Shown in pieces: positions 31,872 to 38,452 of a stretch of DNA of 43,702 nucleotides. A program made the position numbers and the translations under genes. The stretch is from Candidatus Staskawiczbacteria bacterium. GTDB taxonomy: Bacteria; Patescibacteriota; Minisyncoccia; Minisyncoccales; Staskawiczbacteraceae. The stretch lies in NCBI GenBank assembly GCA_023245145.1, contig JAHFKW010000003.1:5857-49558 (forward strand), read 5' to 3'. The notes under the pieces are model-generated. The model had not been told where the DNA came from. It worked only from the letters and a program-made list of their open reading frames with translations, and did not search any database. The number at the start of each line of letters is the position of its first letter. Within the stretch, counting starts at the first letter, position 1.

Positions 31872-32576
31872 ATGACCCACAATGATAAGGAAAGATTTTT
31901 ATTGGAACATAATCGATTATCTCTATTTAGTTTACAATCTACCTTGGTTTTACTGACTGAATTTAAAGAAGCTAATCTATCTCTCTTTTTAGATAATGAC
32001 TGGCCCATAGGTACGCTAGAAAAACCTTTCACCAAATGGCTAGCTCCGGTACTGCTGGCACGAAGAGAAAAACAACTTATTGACGCGTATGAAAATTATT
32101 CTGATGCCATATTTCGTTACTGTTACTATCGCAGTTTTGACAAAGAAAGTGCTAACGACTTTGTGCAGGAAACCTATAGTAAAACTTGGAAGTACATTTT
32201 TGCGGGCAACGAAGTAGAAAACATCAGGGCATTTTTGTACAAGATAGTGAAAAATGTGATCATTGACGATTTGAGAAAAAAGAAAATCAGCTCCTTGGAC
32301 TACTTGATGGAAAAAGGATTTACCCCGGGCGTTGACACAAGGCAAAAAACCGAGGACCACTTTGTAAGTCAAGAGATCATGGAGATCATTAAATCATTAA
32401 GTGAGAAGTATCGAGACGTAATGATGCTAAAATACATCAATGATTTTTCCACCAAAGAAATCGCCTTCAGACTTCACGAAACAGAAAATAGTGTGTATAT
32501 CAAAACCAGCAGAGGCATTAAAAAAGTCAGAGAGATTTTAAGGGATCAGGAGAGTAAATTAAATTCTAAAAAATAG
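31872..32576 (+). CDS. Sigma-70 family (ECF-like) RNA polymerase sigma factor
   Basis: 234 residues. Region 2 is at about 73-140 (YSDAIFRYCYYRSFDKESANDFVQETYSKTWKYI ... NIRAFLYKIVKNVIIDDLRKKK). Region 4 is at about 173-225 (LSEKYRDVMMLKYINDFSTKEIAFRLHETENSVYIKTSRGIKKVREIL). No region 3, as in ECF sigmas. The first about 70 residues are an extension outside the sigma fold (FSLQSTLVLLTEFKEANLSLFLDNDWPIG) and might bind a regulator. No anti-sigma gene is adjacent; next comes the PAS::CD-NTase chimera, 82 bp downstream, beyond a terminator. Confidence 0.85.
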   Translation: MTHNDKERFLLEHNRLSLFSLQSTLVLLTEFKEANLSLFLDNDWPIGTLEKPFTKWLAPVLLARREKQLIDAYENYSDAIFRYCYYRSFDKESANDFVQETYSKTWKYIFAGNEVENIRAFLYKIVKNVIIDDLRKKKISSLDYLMEKGFTPGVDTRQKTEDHFVSQEIMEIIKSLSEKYRDVMMLKYINDFSTKEIAFRLHETENSVYIKTSRGIKKVREILRDQESKLNSKK

Positions 32577-32595
32577 GCATTGTAGCAATAAAAAC

Positions 32596-32619
32596 CCGAG
32601 GCAACCGCTTCGGCTTTTT
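32596..32619 (+). terminator. Terminator after the sigma factor gene
   Basis: CCGAGGC (32596-32602), loop AACC, GCTTCGG (32607-32613, one G-T pair), then CTTTTT. It separates the sigma gene from the CBASS-like pair. A TTGACA follows at 32623-32628, but no good -10 at proper distance is visible. Confidence 0.75.
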
Positions 32620-32658
32620 GTTTTGACAGAAATATCCTAATGCTGCGTCTTCAATAGT

Positions 32659-33396
32659 ATGATGAAAAATAACAAAAATACAACAAAAGATAGTACGGCC
32701 AATGAGTTGTGGTCTACTTCGTGGACATATATTAGAACCGTAATTGATACCGCCAGAGAGCCATTTTTAATTTTGGATAGAGACTTAAGGATCATCGCGG
32801 TCAACAGCTGTTTTCTAAGGACATTTGAAGTTTCCGATAAAAATACCGAGGGAAGGTTGGTCTATGACCTGGGGAATGGTCAGTGGAATATCCCCAGGTT
32901 AAAGAATTTACTGGAAGACATTTTACCTTGCTTAGAATATCGGAATTATAAGTACTTTTACAATTCCGCCAGTCAAAAGTATGAAGGTGGGGTTCGGTTT
33001 TGTACTCAGGACACAGGTAAGGAAATTATTAATTATCCTAAGCTTCATCTTGAAAATGGAGAAAATAAAAATGCTCAACACCGGACAGATCAAAAATACA
33101 AACATCTCGTTAGGATCCTTAAAAATGCCAAGAGGCAATTAGTAGAAAAACATGGATTTGATTCTAAAATTGCGCCATCCTATTTTATTGAGTCTATTGT
33201 TTATAACGTTCCGGACAACCATTTTGGCACAGATTACCGCACGAGTTTAAATAATATATTGGAGTTTATATTGCGAAAGTGTGCTCCAGCTCAAATGACC
33301 ACTGTAAGTCATCAGCACTTACTTTTTGGCTTAGAACCTTGGCAATGGAATACAGAACACGCAGCTACTTTCTTCCAGGCTGTTGAAAATCTCTAA
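32659..33396 (+). CDS. Chimera: PAS domain fused to the C-terminal half of a CD-NTase (cGAS-like)
   Basis: 245 residues in two unrelated parts. Residues about 25-90 are a PAS domain of the sensor-kinase type (TVIDTAREPFLILDRDLRIIAVNSCFLRTF, then EGRLVYDLGNGQWNIPRLKNLLEDILP). From about residue 91 the sequence becomes the C-terminal helical half of a CBASS cyclic-nucleotide synthase: CLEYRNYKYFYNSASQKYEGGVRF, EIINYPKLHLENGENKNAQ, VRILKNAKRQLVE and APSYFIESIVYNVPDNHFG. The G-S and D-x-D catalytic motifs are absent; Asp87 in EDILP may sit where the third Asp of the NTase stood. Cap15-like effector follows after 14 nt. Family assignment is from remembered motif patterns, not a search. Confidence 0.72.
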   Translation: MMKNNKNTTKDSTANELWSTSWTYIRTVIDTAREPFLILDRDLRIIAVNSCFLRTFEVSDKNTEGRLVYDLGNGQWNIPRLKNLLEDILPCLEYRNYKYFYNSASQKYEGGVRFCTQDTGKEIINYPKLHLENGENKNAQHRTDQKYKHLVRILKNAKRQLVEKHGFDSKIAPSYFIESIVYNVPDNHFGTDYRTSLNNILEFILRKCAPAQMTTVSHQHLLFGLEPWQWNTEHAATFFQAVENL

Positions 33397-33410
33397 AGTT
33401 AAAATTACGC

Positions 33411-34010
33411 ATGGGTGTAAATTTATTTAAAACTTCCCACATCATCTTTTTTGCTGCCATACTGCCTTTGGGTAGTTTTTTGCTATCCTGGTTGCTTTAT
33501 CAAATATTTCCCAACCCTCCGTTTTGGATGGAAACTATCACGCCCTTGTATGCTTACATTATTCTTTACGGTCTTTTTGATAGGTATGCTTGGAGTTGGT
33601 GGATTTTTAAGGCAACAGGCATATCCTATTTTCCTGATGTGCGGGGACGCTGGAAGGGAGAACAATCTTCAACATTTGAAGAAAATGGCAACAAGGTCAA
33701 AGTCCAAGCTGTGATAGAAGTTGAACAGACCTTTTCTAAAGTGTCGGTGCGCGCTTACTATGAGAAATCAAAATCAGAAAGTACCGTTGCAAATTTCTCA
33801 GAATTTAACGGAAAAAATTATCTATTTTACACATATGACAACGATCCAAGCTCCTTAGAGCGCGGTACAATGCAAATTCATAGAGGCAGTACCAAACTTG
33901 AGTATTTATCAAAGGAAAAACGCCTAATGGGTTCTTATTTCAACGGATTAGGGAATAAGGGCGATATGGATTTTCAGTTTGAACAAAAGGAATTAATAGG
34001 TAGATTTTAA
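33411..34010 (+). CDS. Cap15-like CBASS effector (2TM, beta-barrel)
   Basis: 199 residues. Two TM segments (about 9-31 and 42-60) end in LYGLFDRYAWSWW. A beta-rich domain follows from about residue 72: PDVRGRWKGEQSST, AVIEVEQTFSKVSVRAYYEKSKSES, NYLFYTYDNDPSSLERGTMQIHRGSTKLEY, LMGSYFNGLGNKGDM. This matches the SMODS-associating 2TM beta-strand-rich (Cap15) family, whose barrel binds a cyclic dinucleotide and whose TM part then disrupts the inner membrane. It appears full length and is 14 nt after the CD-NTase remnant. A terminator follows at 34019-34041. Confidence 0.75.
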   Translation: MGVNLFKTSHIIFFAAILPLGSFLLSWLLYQIFPNPPFWMETITPLYAYIILYGLFDRYAWSWWIFKATGISYFPDVRGRWKGEQSSTFEENGNKVKVQAVIEVEQTFSKVSVRAYYEKSKSESTVANFSEFNGKNYLFYTYDNDPSSLERGTMQIHRGSTKLEYLSKEKRLMGSYFNGLGNKGDMDFQFEQKELIGRF

Positions 34011-34018
34011 GTAAAATG

Positions 34019-34041
34019 CCACCTTTTTATGGGTGGTTTTT
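34019..34041 (+). terminator. Terminator after the Cap15-like gene
   Basis: CCACC (34019-34023), loop of T/A/G, GGTGG (34032-34036), TTTTTG. Ends the CBASS-like operon 8 nt after its stop. Confidence 0.8.
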
Positions 34042-34067
34042 GTTTGCAGTAAATCTATTCCAATCTA

Positions 34068-34096
34068 TTGACATATACTTACATAAATGTTAATAT
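34068..34096 (+). promoter_or_regulatory. Promoter of the GC-rich 34172 cassette
   Basis: Consensus TTGACA (34068-34073), 17-nt spacer, TAATAT (34091-34096). Predicted leader of about 70 nt with AACAGGCGTTTTGCCCT, a possible small hairpin, before the Shine-Dalgarno. Confidence 0.82.
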
Positions 34097-34171
34097 AAGA
34101 ACATAGGATGAAACAGGCGTTTTGCCCTATAAAACAGCACTTTCCATCACTCTCTCACTAGGAGAACTATC

Positions 34172-34732
34172 ATGCTCGCGACCGCAACGACTCCGCTTCA
34201 CGCCAGTGACTTCGTCGTGTGGAAGACGGTCAAGATTGGGACTCACAAGTCTCTCGCTGACCTTCAGTCCACATTGGAGAAGAAGGGCGTGATCCTGGCC
34301 TCTGGCAGTTCCGTGATCCTCCACGCGCCCGAGTTCGTGCTCAGCGCCGAGGAGAAGGAACTCGACCTCGTTCGGGTAACCCTGGATGAGCTGGGACTCA
34401 AGGGTGACAAGGGCGTTGACCACTGGGATGTCCTCAAGCGAGCGCACGAGATCGGCCTCCGACTCTGTCCGCCGGCTGTGGGTCCCGAACTCGCCCTGAT
34501 CTGCGAGAAAGAAGACCTCACGGATCGCTACGGCCTCGTGATCGGCATGCCACTCATGGCTGACCCTTGGTGTAATCCGCAGACGTTCTTCCTCTGCTAC
34601 GAGGAGGAGTACTCGTCCAGCGGAGAATACATCAATGCTACCAATGTGGTGGTCCTCAGCGGTGCGCACGACGGCCCCGATTATCGGTGGCATCGCACGA
34701 CGACGGGAATCTTCGTCAAGCTCCGGCGGTAG
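34172..34732 (+). CDS. GC-rich hypothetical protein in a stand-alone cassette
   Basis: 186 residues, family not recognised, no TM or signal. ATG 34172 has AGGAG 7 nt upstream (34160-34164). Codon use is strikingly GC-rich (CTC, GTC, GAG, AAG dominate), unlike the AT-rich genes around it, which points to recent acquisition from a GC-rich source. Acidic and well folded in appearance: SLADLQSTLEKKGVILASG, DHWDVLKRAHEIGLRLCPP, then a beta-rich end with WHRTTTGIFVKLRR. The C-terminal half (GMPLMADPWCNPQTFFLCYEEEY) suggests a compact globular domain. It has its own promoter and terminator (34772-34799). Confidence 0.78.
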   Translation: MLATATTPLHASDFVVWKTVKIGTHKSLADLQSTLEKKGVILASGSSVILHAPEFVLSAEEKELDLVRVTLDELGLKGDKGVDHWDVLKRAHEIGLRLCPPAVGPELALICEKEDLTDRYGLVIGMPLMADPWCNPQTFFLCYEEEYSSSGEYINATNVVVLSGAHDGPDYRWHRTTTGIFVKLRR

Positions 34733-34771
34733 ATCGGTAAAAAAGAGTGCCAGCTCTACAATTGGCAAACG

Positions 34772-34799
34772 AGCCCACGGATGGTAACTGTGGGCTTTT
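34772..34799 (+). terminator. Terminator of the 34172 cassette
   Basis: GCCCAC (34773-34778), 11-nt loop, GTGGGC (34790-34795), then TTTT. Moderate T-run. Confidence 0.75.
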
Positions 34800-34916
34800 A
34801 ACTTACATGATTTTGTGATAGGGTTTTATTATAAAGATGGGATTTTTTCCTCAAAATAGGTTCTAATGAGGTTTAGTCCCCTCCGCCGCATATTATTAAC
34901 AATTAATAAATATATT

Positions 34917-35117
34917 ATGAAAACACTAACATGCGACTTATGTGATTATGTAGCCCAAGGAGAAACTTTTGAAGAATGGATGAATGCGCTCAAGCCTCAT
35001 TATGTAAAGACCCACGCCGATGTTATGCAAAGCAAAAAAGGTACCCCAGAAGAAATGAAAGCACAAATGATGGAATGGATGGCTGAAAACAAAAAAAGAT
35101 TTGATGAAGCTAAGTAA
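34917..35117 (+). CDS. Small zinc-finger-like protein, DUF1059-like
   Basis: 66 residues. MKTLTCDLCDYVAQGETFEEWMNALKPHYVKTHADVM offers Cys6, Cys9, His27 and His32, a plausible zinc site. The TFEEWM...H pattern recalls DUF1059-type small proteins, but I am not sure. ATG 34917 begins the conserved motif; the earlier in-frame start lies in a low-quality region. It overlaps the next gene by about 14 bp, so both are co-translated. No Shine-Dalgarno. Confidence 0.6.
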   Translation: MKTLTCDLCDYVAQGETFEEWMNALKPHYVKTHADVMQSKKGTPEEMKAQMMEWMAENKKRFDEAK

Positions 35118-35343
35118 AATTGTGCACAAAATGCCCGCGGATTTGAAAAAAGCCATAACTTCTTCTGCCACTGCGCTTAAGGCCTGGGAAGATATTACAC
35201 CTTTAGCGAGGAATGGATGGATTTGCTGGGTTGAATCGGTTAAAAAGCAAGAAACAAGGAAAGATCACGTTCGTCGCACGAAAGAGGAATTAATCGGTGG
35301 CAAACGCCGGCCGTGTTGCTGGGTGGGTTGTAGGCATCGGTAA
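35104..35343 (+). CDS. YdeI/OmpD-associated family protein
   Basis: 79 residues. The ending (WVESVKKQETRKDHVRRTKEEL, then GKRRPCCWVGCRHR) matches the C-terminal signature of the YdeI/OmpD-associated ('bacteriocin-protection') family. MKLSKIVHKMPADLKKAITSSATALKAWEDITPLARNGWICW is the compact core. ATG 35104 overlaps the upstream small gene (a TTG at 35101 would add one residue). The family's biochemical role is unknown. Confidence 0.75.
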   Translation: MKLSKIVHKMPADLKKAITSSATALKAWEDITPLARNGWICWVESVKKQETRKDHVRRTKEELIGGKRRPCCWVGCRHR

Positions 35344-35394
35344 AATGTGCTAGGCTTTTTTTAGTGTCGAAACTCAAACTGGAGGGAGATTAAC

Positions 35395-35754
35395 ATGAGA
35401 TTGTTCTTGACGCTTGCTGCGGTTATCGATTTCGTGGTAACGAAGAACTGCGGTCCGCTCATTTTGACAGATGCAGTGTTCTTCCTTGATTGCTCTCGGG
35501 AGAAGGCGCTTGACAACTCTTGCCCAGTCGCTCAGTTTCTCAAAGAGATAGAGCGACAGCATGGTGCCCAAAAGATTTCTTGGCGTGAGGAGACTATGGC
35601 CGTTCAGCAACATCTTAGCGAGCTTTTGGAAAGGAATGGCTTGGAACCGCTCAATACGAATCTTCCGCCAGTTGTCGAGCCCGGTTTTCTCAAAAGGGCC
35701 GTGGAAAGAACAAACAACACTGATGGCATCGTCCGTGTCCAAGTGTTCATCTGA
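35395..35754 (+). CDS. Hypothetical protein in a stand-alone cassette
   Basis: 119 residues, family not recognised. ATG 35395 is preceded by GGAGGGAG (35380-35387), a strong Shine-Dalgarno. The N-terminus (LFLTLAAVIDFVVTKNCGPLILTDAVFFLDC) is hydrophobic but interrupted and reads more like buried strands than a TM. The middle is helical (PVAQFLKEIERQHGAQKIS, VQQHLSELLERNGL). Promoter not clear. Terminator at 35771-35796. Codon use is richer in GC than the adjoining YdeI and VOC genes. Confidence 0.65.
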   Translation: MRLFLTLAAVIDFVVTKNCGPLILTDAVFFLDCSREKALDNSCPVAQFLKEIERQHGAQKISWREETMAVQQHLSELLERNGLEPLNTNLPPVVEPGFLKRAVERTNNTDGIVRVQVFI

Positions 35755-35770
35755 CACTTTTTTCAACAGG

Positions 35771-35796
35771 GCCCGGGGCGATTCTCGGGCTTTTTT
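35771..35796 (+). terminator. Terminator of the 35395 cassette
   Basis: GCCCG (35771-35775), 10-nt loop, CGGGC (35786-35790), then six T. Confidence 0.85.
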
Positions 35797-35853
35797 CTTT
35801 GTAAGTTTTATGATATGTTTCATGTATAAAATACAATTAATAAAAATAACCAC

Positions 35854-36261
35854 ATGAAAAACTCAATTGTACACTTTGAAATTCCAGCTGATGATGTTTT
35901 GCGCGCTAAGGATTTTTATACTAAAACGTTTGGCTGGGAGATAAATAAATTCCCGATGCCAGAGGGGGCGGCGGAATACTACGGAGTAAGAACCACGGAA
36001 GTGGACGAAAAGTTTCAGCCCAAAACTCCGGGTGCGATTAACGGAGGCTTAATGAAACGCCAAAACGCTGGCCAGCCGTTTATGAATTACATCAGCGTGG
36101 ATTCCATTGATGAGATGCTCAAAACTATTACTGCTAACGGCGGTATGGTAGCTCTACCAAAAACCGAAATTGGAGCTGGGATGGGTTGGATTGCGGCCTT
36201 CAAGGATACGGAAAACAACTTGATGGGGCTTCACGAAGTGCCGGCGAGTATGAAGAAATAA
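35854..36261 (+). CDS. VOC family (glyoxalase-like) protein
   Basis: 135 residues with the vicinal-oxygen-chelate beta-alpha-beta-beta-beta fold: IVHFEIPADDVLRAKDFYTKTFGWEI at the start and GWIAAFKDTENNLMGLHEV at the end, the latter typical of the 'predicted enzyme related to lactoylglutathione lyase' branch. Metal ligands are suggested by His8 and by His/Glu in GLHEV. No Shine-Dalgarno, as for host genes. Substrate unknown; isolated gene. Confidence 0.85.
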   Translation: MKNSIVHFEIPADDVLRAKDFYTKTFGWEINKFPMPEGAAEYYGVRTTEVDEKFQPKTPGAINGGLMKRQNAGQPFMNYISVDSIDEMLKTITANGGMVALPKTEIGAGMGWIAAFKDTENNLMGLHEVPASMKK

Positions 36262-36270
36262 TCGCACGGG

Positions 36271-36299
36271 TTGATTTTTATTCAAATTCGTGGTAATAA
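36271..36299 (+). promoter_or_regulatory. Promoter of the STAS-domain cassette
   Basis: TTGATT (36271-36276), 17-nt spacer, TAATAA (36294-36299). Confidence 0.5.
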
Positions 36300-36346
36300 C
36301 ATTTTAGTACCAGAATCCAAAACTTCCTTTGAAAGGTTGGTGGAGT

Positions 36347-36709
36347 ATGCCAAGTCAGTTGAGCTTTGTGCGTGTCGAGCAGATTGGCGATGTTTGCGTT
36401 GCCCATGTGCTAAGAAAAAGGATCCTTGATGAGCCCACGATTTTCAAAATCGGCGAGGATTTGTTCTCGCTGATCGATGTGTACGGACACCGGAGCATTT
36501 TGCTCAATATGTTTGAGGTTGAATACATGTCCAGCGCTATGCTGGGCAAATTCATTACCCTCCAAAAAAAGTTGCAGGCCAGAGGAGGCAAACTTGTCAT
36601 GTGTTGCTTAGATGAAGATATTTGGGAGCCTCTTCGGGTGACTCGCGTCGACCAGATTTGGAAAATCATAGAGACCCAGGCACAAGGTCTCAACCAGTTT
36701 GCAAGTTGA
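36347..36709 (+). CDS. STAS-domain protein (anti-sigma factor antagonist-like)
   Basis: 120 residues with a STAS fold: VRVEQIGDVCVAHVLRKRILDEPTIFKIGEDLFSLID, SILLNMFEVEYMSSAMLGKFITLQKKLQARGGKLVMCCLDEDIWEPLRVTRVDQIWKI. The YMSSAML segment carries the conserved serine position that anti-sigma kinases phosphorylate in SpoIIAA/RsbV proteins. No partner kinase is adjacent; an ECF-like sigma lies 4.5 kb upstream. ATG 36347 is used; AAAGG at 36332-36336 is a reasonable Shine-Dalgarno. Own promoter and terminator. Confidence 0.8.
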   Translation: MPSQLSFVRVEQIGDVCVAHVLRKRILDEPTIFKIGEDLFSLIDVYGHRSILLNMFEVEYMSSAMLGKFITLQKKLQARGGKLVMCCLDEDIWEPLRVTRVDQIWKIIETQAQGLNQFAS

Positions 36710-36720
36710 TCAACACGCAG

Positions 36721-36757
36721 AGCCGACTTCTAATCTCAAGGAAGCCGGCTATTTTTA
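36721..36757 (+). terminator. Terminator of the STAS-domain cassette
   Basis: AGCCGACTTC (36721-36730) pairs with GAAGCCGGCT (36741-36750) with one mismatch, then ATTTTTAT. Confidence 0.85.
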
Positions 36758-36806
36758 TGCTACAATATTAGTATATGCATAGCATATAAATAATTGCTCG
36801 GTTGAT

Positions 36807-37601
36807 ATGAAAATCATTTCCTGGAACGTGAATGGGATTCGGGCAGTCCATAATAAGGGGCTGTTTTTGCCGTTTATGGAAAAGTATAAACCTGATGTAC
36901 TGTGTTTGCAGGAAACGAAGGCCCAGCAAGCGCAAAGTGAAGTTGACCTACCTGATTATGAAGAGTATTGGAATTCGGCAGAGCGCCCGGGCTACAGCGG
37001 CACGGCGATTTTTTCTAAAATCAAGCCGTTGTCGGTTGTTTTAGGAGTTCCAGATAAAATTGCTAAAAAATATAATTTGAAGGATAAGCATGGCGATGCC
37101 AATGCTGAAGGTCGGGTGATTATGGCCGAATTTGCCAAATGCTATGTGGTTTCGGTGTACACCCCAAATTCTAAAGATGATTTAAGTAGAATTCCACTGC
37201 GACATAAACAATGGGATCCAGCGTTTTTAGAATACATGAAAACACTAGAAAAGAAAAAGCCCGTGATTTTTTGCGGTGACTTAAATGTGGCGCACACGGC
37301 CGATGATTTGGCAAATCCAAAACCAAATGTTGGAAAAAAAGGATTTACCAATGAAGAGAGGGGAGGAATTGATAATATGATAAAAGCGGGATTTATTGAT
37401 ACTTTTAGAATGTTTAGGCAGGGGAATGGGCATTACACGTGGTGGAGTCACTTTGCCAATTCACGGGCCAGGAACGTTGGCTGGCGCATTGACTACATTT
37501 TTGTTAGTAAAGTTTTGAAATCCAAAATAAAAAAAGCCTTGATTTATGCCAGTGCGATGGGCAGTGACCACTGTCCGGTGGCGGTGGAGATTACGATATA
37601 A
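36807..37601 (+). CDS. xth: Exodeoxyribonuclease III
   Basis: 264-residue AP endonuclease/3'-5' exonuclease of base excision repair. MKIISWNVNGIRAV, LCLQETKA (metal-binding Glu), YSGTAIFSK, FCGDLNVAH and the final GSDHCPVAVEI form the canonical catalytic set. GWRIDYIFVS is the conserved D-Y segment. Length typical. No Shine-Dalgarno. Confidence 0.96.
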   Translation: MKIISWNVNGIRAVHNKGLFLPFMEKYKPDVLCLQETKAQQAQSEVDLPDYEEYWNSAERPGYSGTAIFSKIKPLSVVLGVPDKIAKKYNLKDKHGDANAEGRVIMAEFAKCYVVSVYTPNSKDDLSRIPLRHKQWDPAFLEYMKTLEKKKPVIFCGDLNVAHTADDLANPKPNVGKKGFTNEERGGIDNMIKAGFIDTFRMFRQGNGHYTWWSHFANSRARNVGWRIDYIFVSKVLKSKIKKALIYASAMGSDHCPVAVEITI

Positions 37602-37634
37602 AAAAATAACCCCCGACTGTGTTTAGTACGGGGG
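37601..37634 (-). terminator. Terminator of the phosphoribosyltransferase gene
   Basis: Minus strand CCCCCG (37634-37629), 13-nt loop, CGGGGG (37615-37610), TTATTTTTT. Directly abuts the xth stop from the other side. Confidence 0.85.
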
Positions 37635-37658
37635 CCTGCAGAGAATAGATTGTGGATT

Positions 37659-38342
37659 TTAGTAATCGGCGGTCAAGAGTTTCCAGTTTTCGCCTTCTTT
37701 TGGTCGGATGGCTTTTGAGCCAAGACTGCAAAGCCCATTTTTCAGACATTCCTCGGGTGTGCACGTGGGCGTGGCGCGATTGATGAGTGCGATAATTTTC
37801 TTTCCATTAACTTCGGTAAGGGTCGAACGGTTGACCAGCACCAAAATGAACGGAAGAACAGTCGCGCCAGCATTCATAGTGGCTGTGCCCGCCATCTCAA
37901 CACTGCCAGCTGTGTTCAGCACATCGTCGCAGAGCAACACTCGCGACCTTGGCAAAAGCCGGTGTTCTTCGGGAGCGAAAACCATGGATTTTACACCTTG
38001 GTTTTCGGTTTTGGCCGGCGAAGCCCAAAAACAGTTGATGTGCGTCTGAGCAAAAAGTCGGATGCTGATGAATTCAGCCAGCTTTGTGGCACCGGTTTTA
38101 GGTCCGACAACGCCATGGACCTTGAGAGGATCTTGGCATTGTTTAAGAAAGATTTCCGTCAGGTCCGCGGTGGCTTCACGCAAAAGTGTTTCGTCGGCAA
38201 TAATGGCCCGGCTGTCAAAAAAATCGTTTGAGTGATTGCCTAATGTCAGGAGCGGGTGCGGACGAAGCGGATTTCCGTCGTGGATGAAGAGTGAGTCCCT
38301 TTTTTCGTACTCTCTTTGCCAACCATGTTGATCGCGAAACAT
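37659..38342 (-). CDS. Phosphoribosyltransferase, orotate PRTase-like
   Basis: About 227 residues of the type I phosphoribosyltransferase fold. The PRPP loop is SRVLLCDDVLNTAGSVEMA (about 136-154); the N-terminal hood LLTLGNHSNDFFDSRAIIADETLLREATADL resembles orotate phosphoribosyltransferase (PyrE). I choose ATG 38342 because AGGGGAA lies 6 nt upstream; the longer frame to 38438 has no RBS. The CTPEECLKNGLCSLGSKAIRPKEGENW ending has three cysteines. No other pyrimidine genes are near. Own terminator and strong Shine-Dalgarno resemble the small cassettes. Confidence 0.75.
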   Translation of the reverse strand: MFRDQHGWQREYEKRDSLFIHDGNPLRPHPLLTLGNHSNDFFDSRAIIADETLLREATADLTEIFLKQCQDPLKVHGVVGPKTGATKLAEFISIRLFAQTHINCFWASPAKTENQGVKSMVFAPEEHRLLPRSRVLLCDDVLNTAGSVEMAGTATMNAGATVLPFILVLVNRSTLTEVNGKKIIALINRATPTCTPEECLKNGLCSLGSKAIRPKEGENWKLLTADY

Positions 38343-38452
38343 GAAGTATTCCCCTGTAAAGGTGCGGTGGGGTTGTTTAATGATATATTTGCATAAAAAC
38401 TGGTTATAGTAAAGTACTTGAAATTGAGGTGAAATCAAGGTAGGATGTAAAC

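Noticed and set aside
32623-32663. Consensus promoter for the CBASS-like operon
   Set aside because: TTGACA is present at 32623, but candidate -10 boxes are at wrong distances (about 21 nt, or overlapping the start codon).
34127-34768. Long open frame on the minus strand opposite the GC-rich 34172 gene
   Set aside because: The plus-strand gene has a consensus promoter, Shine-Dalgarno and terminator. The minus frame has none, and GC-rich codons commonly leave the antisense frame open.
35374-35853. Minus-strand open frame opposite the 35395 cassette
   Set aside because: The plus-strand gene has GGAGG and a terminator in the right place. The minus frame would begin inside the VOC gene leader without signals.
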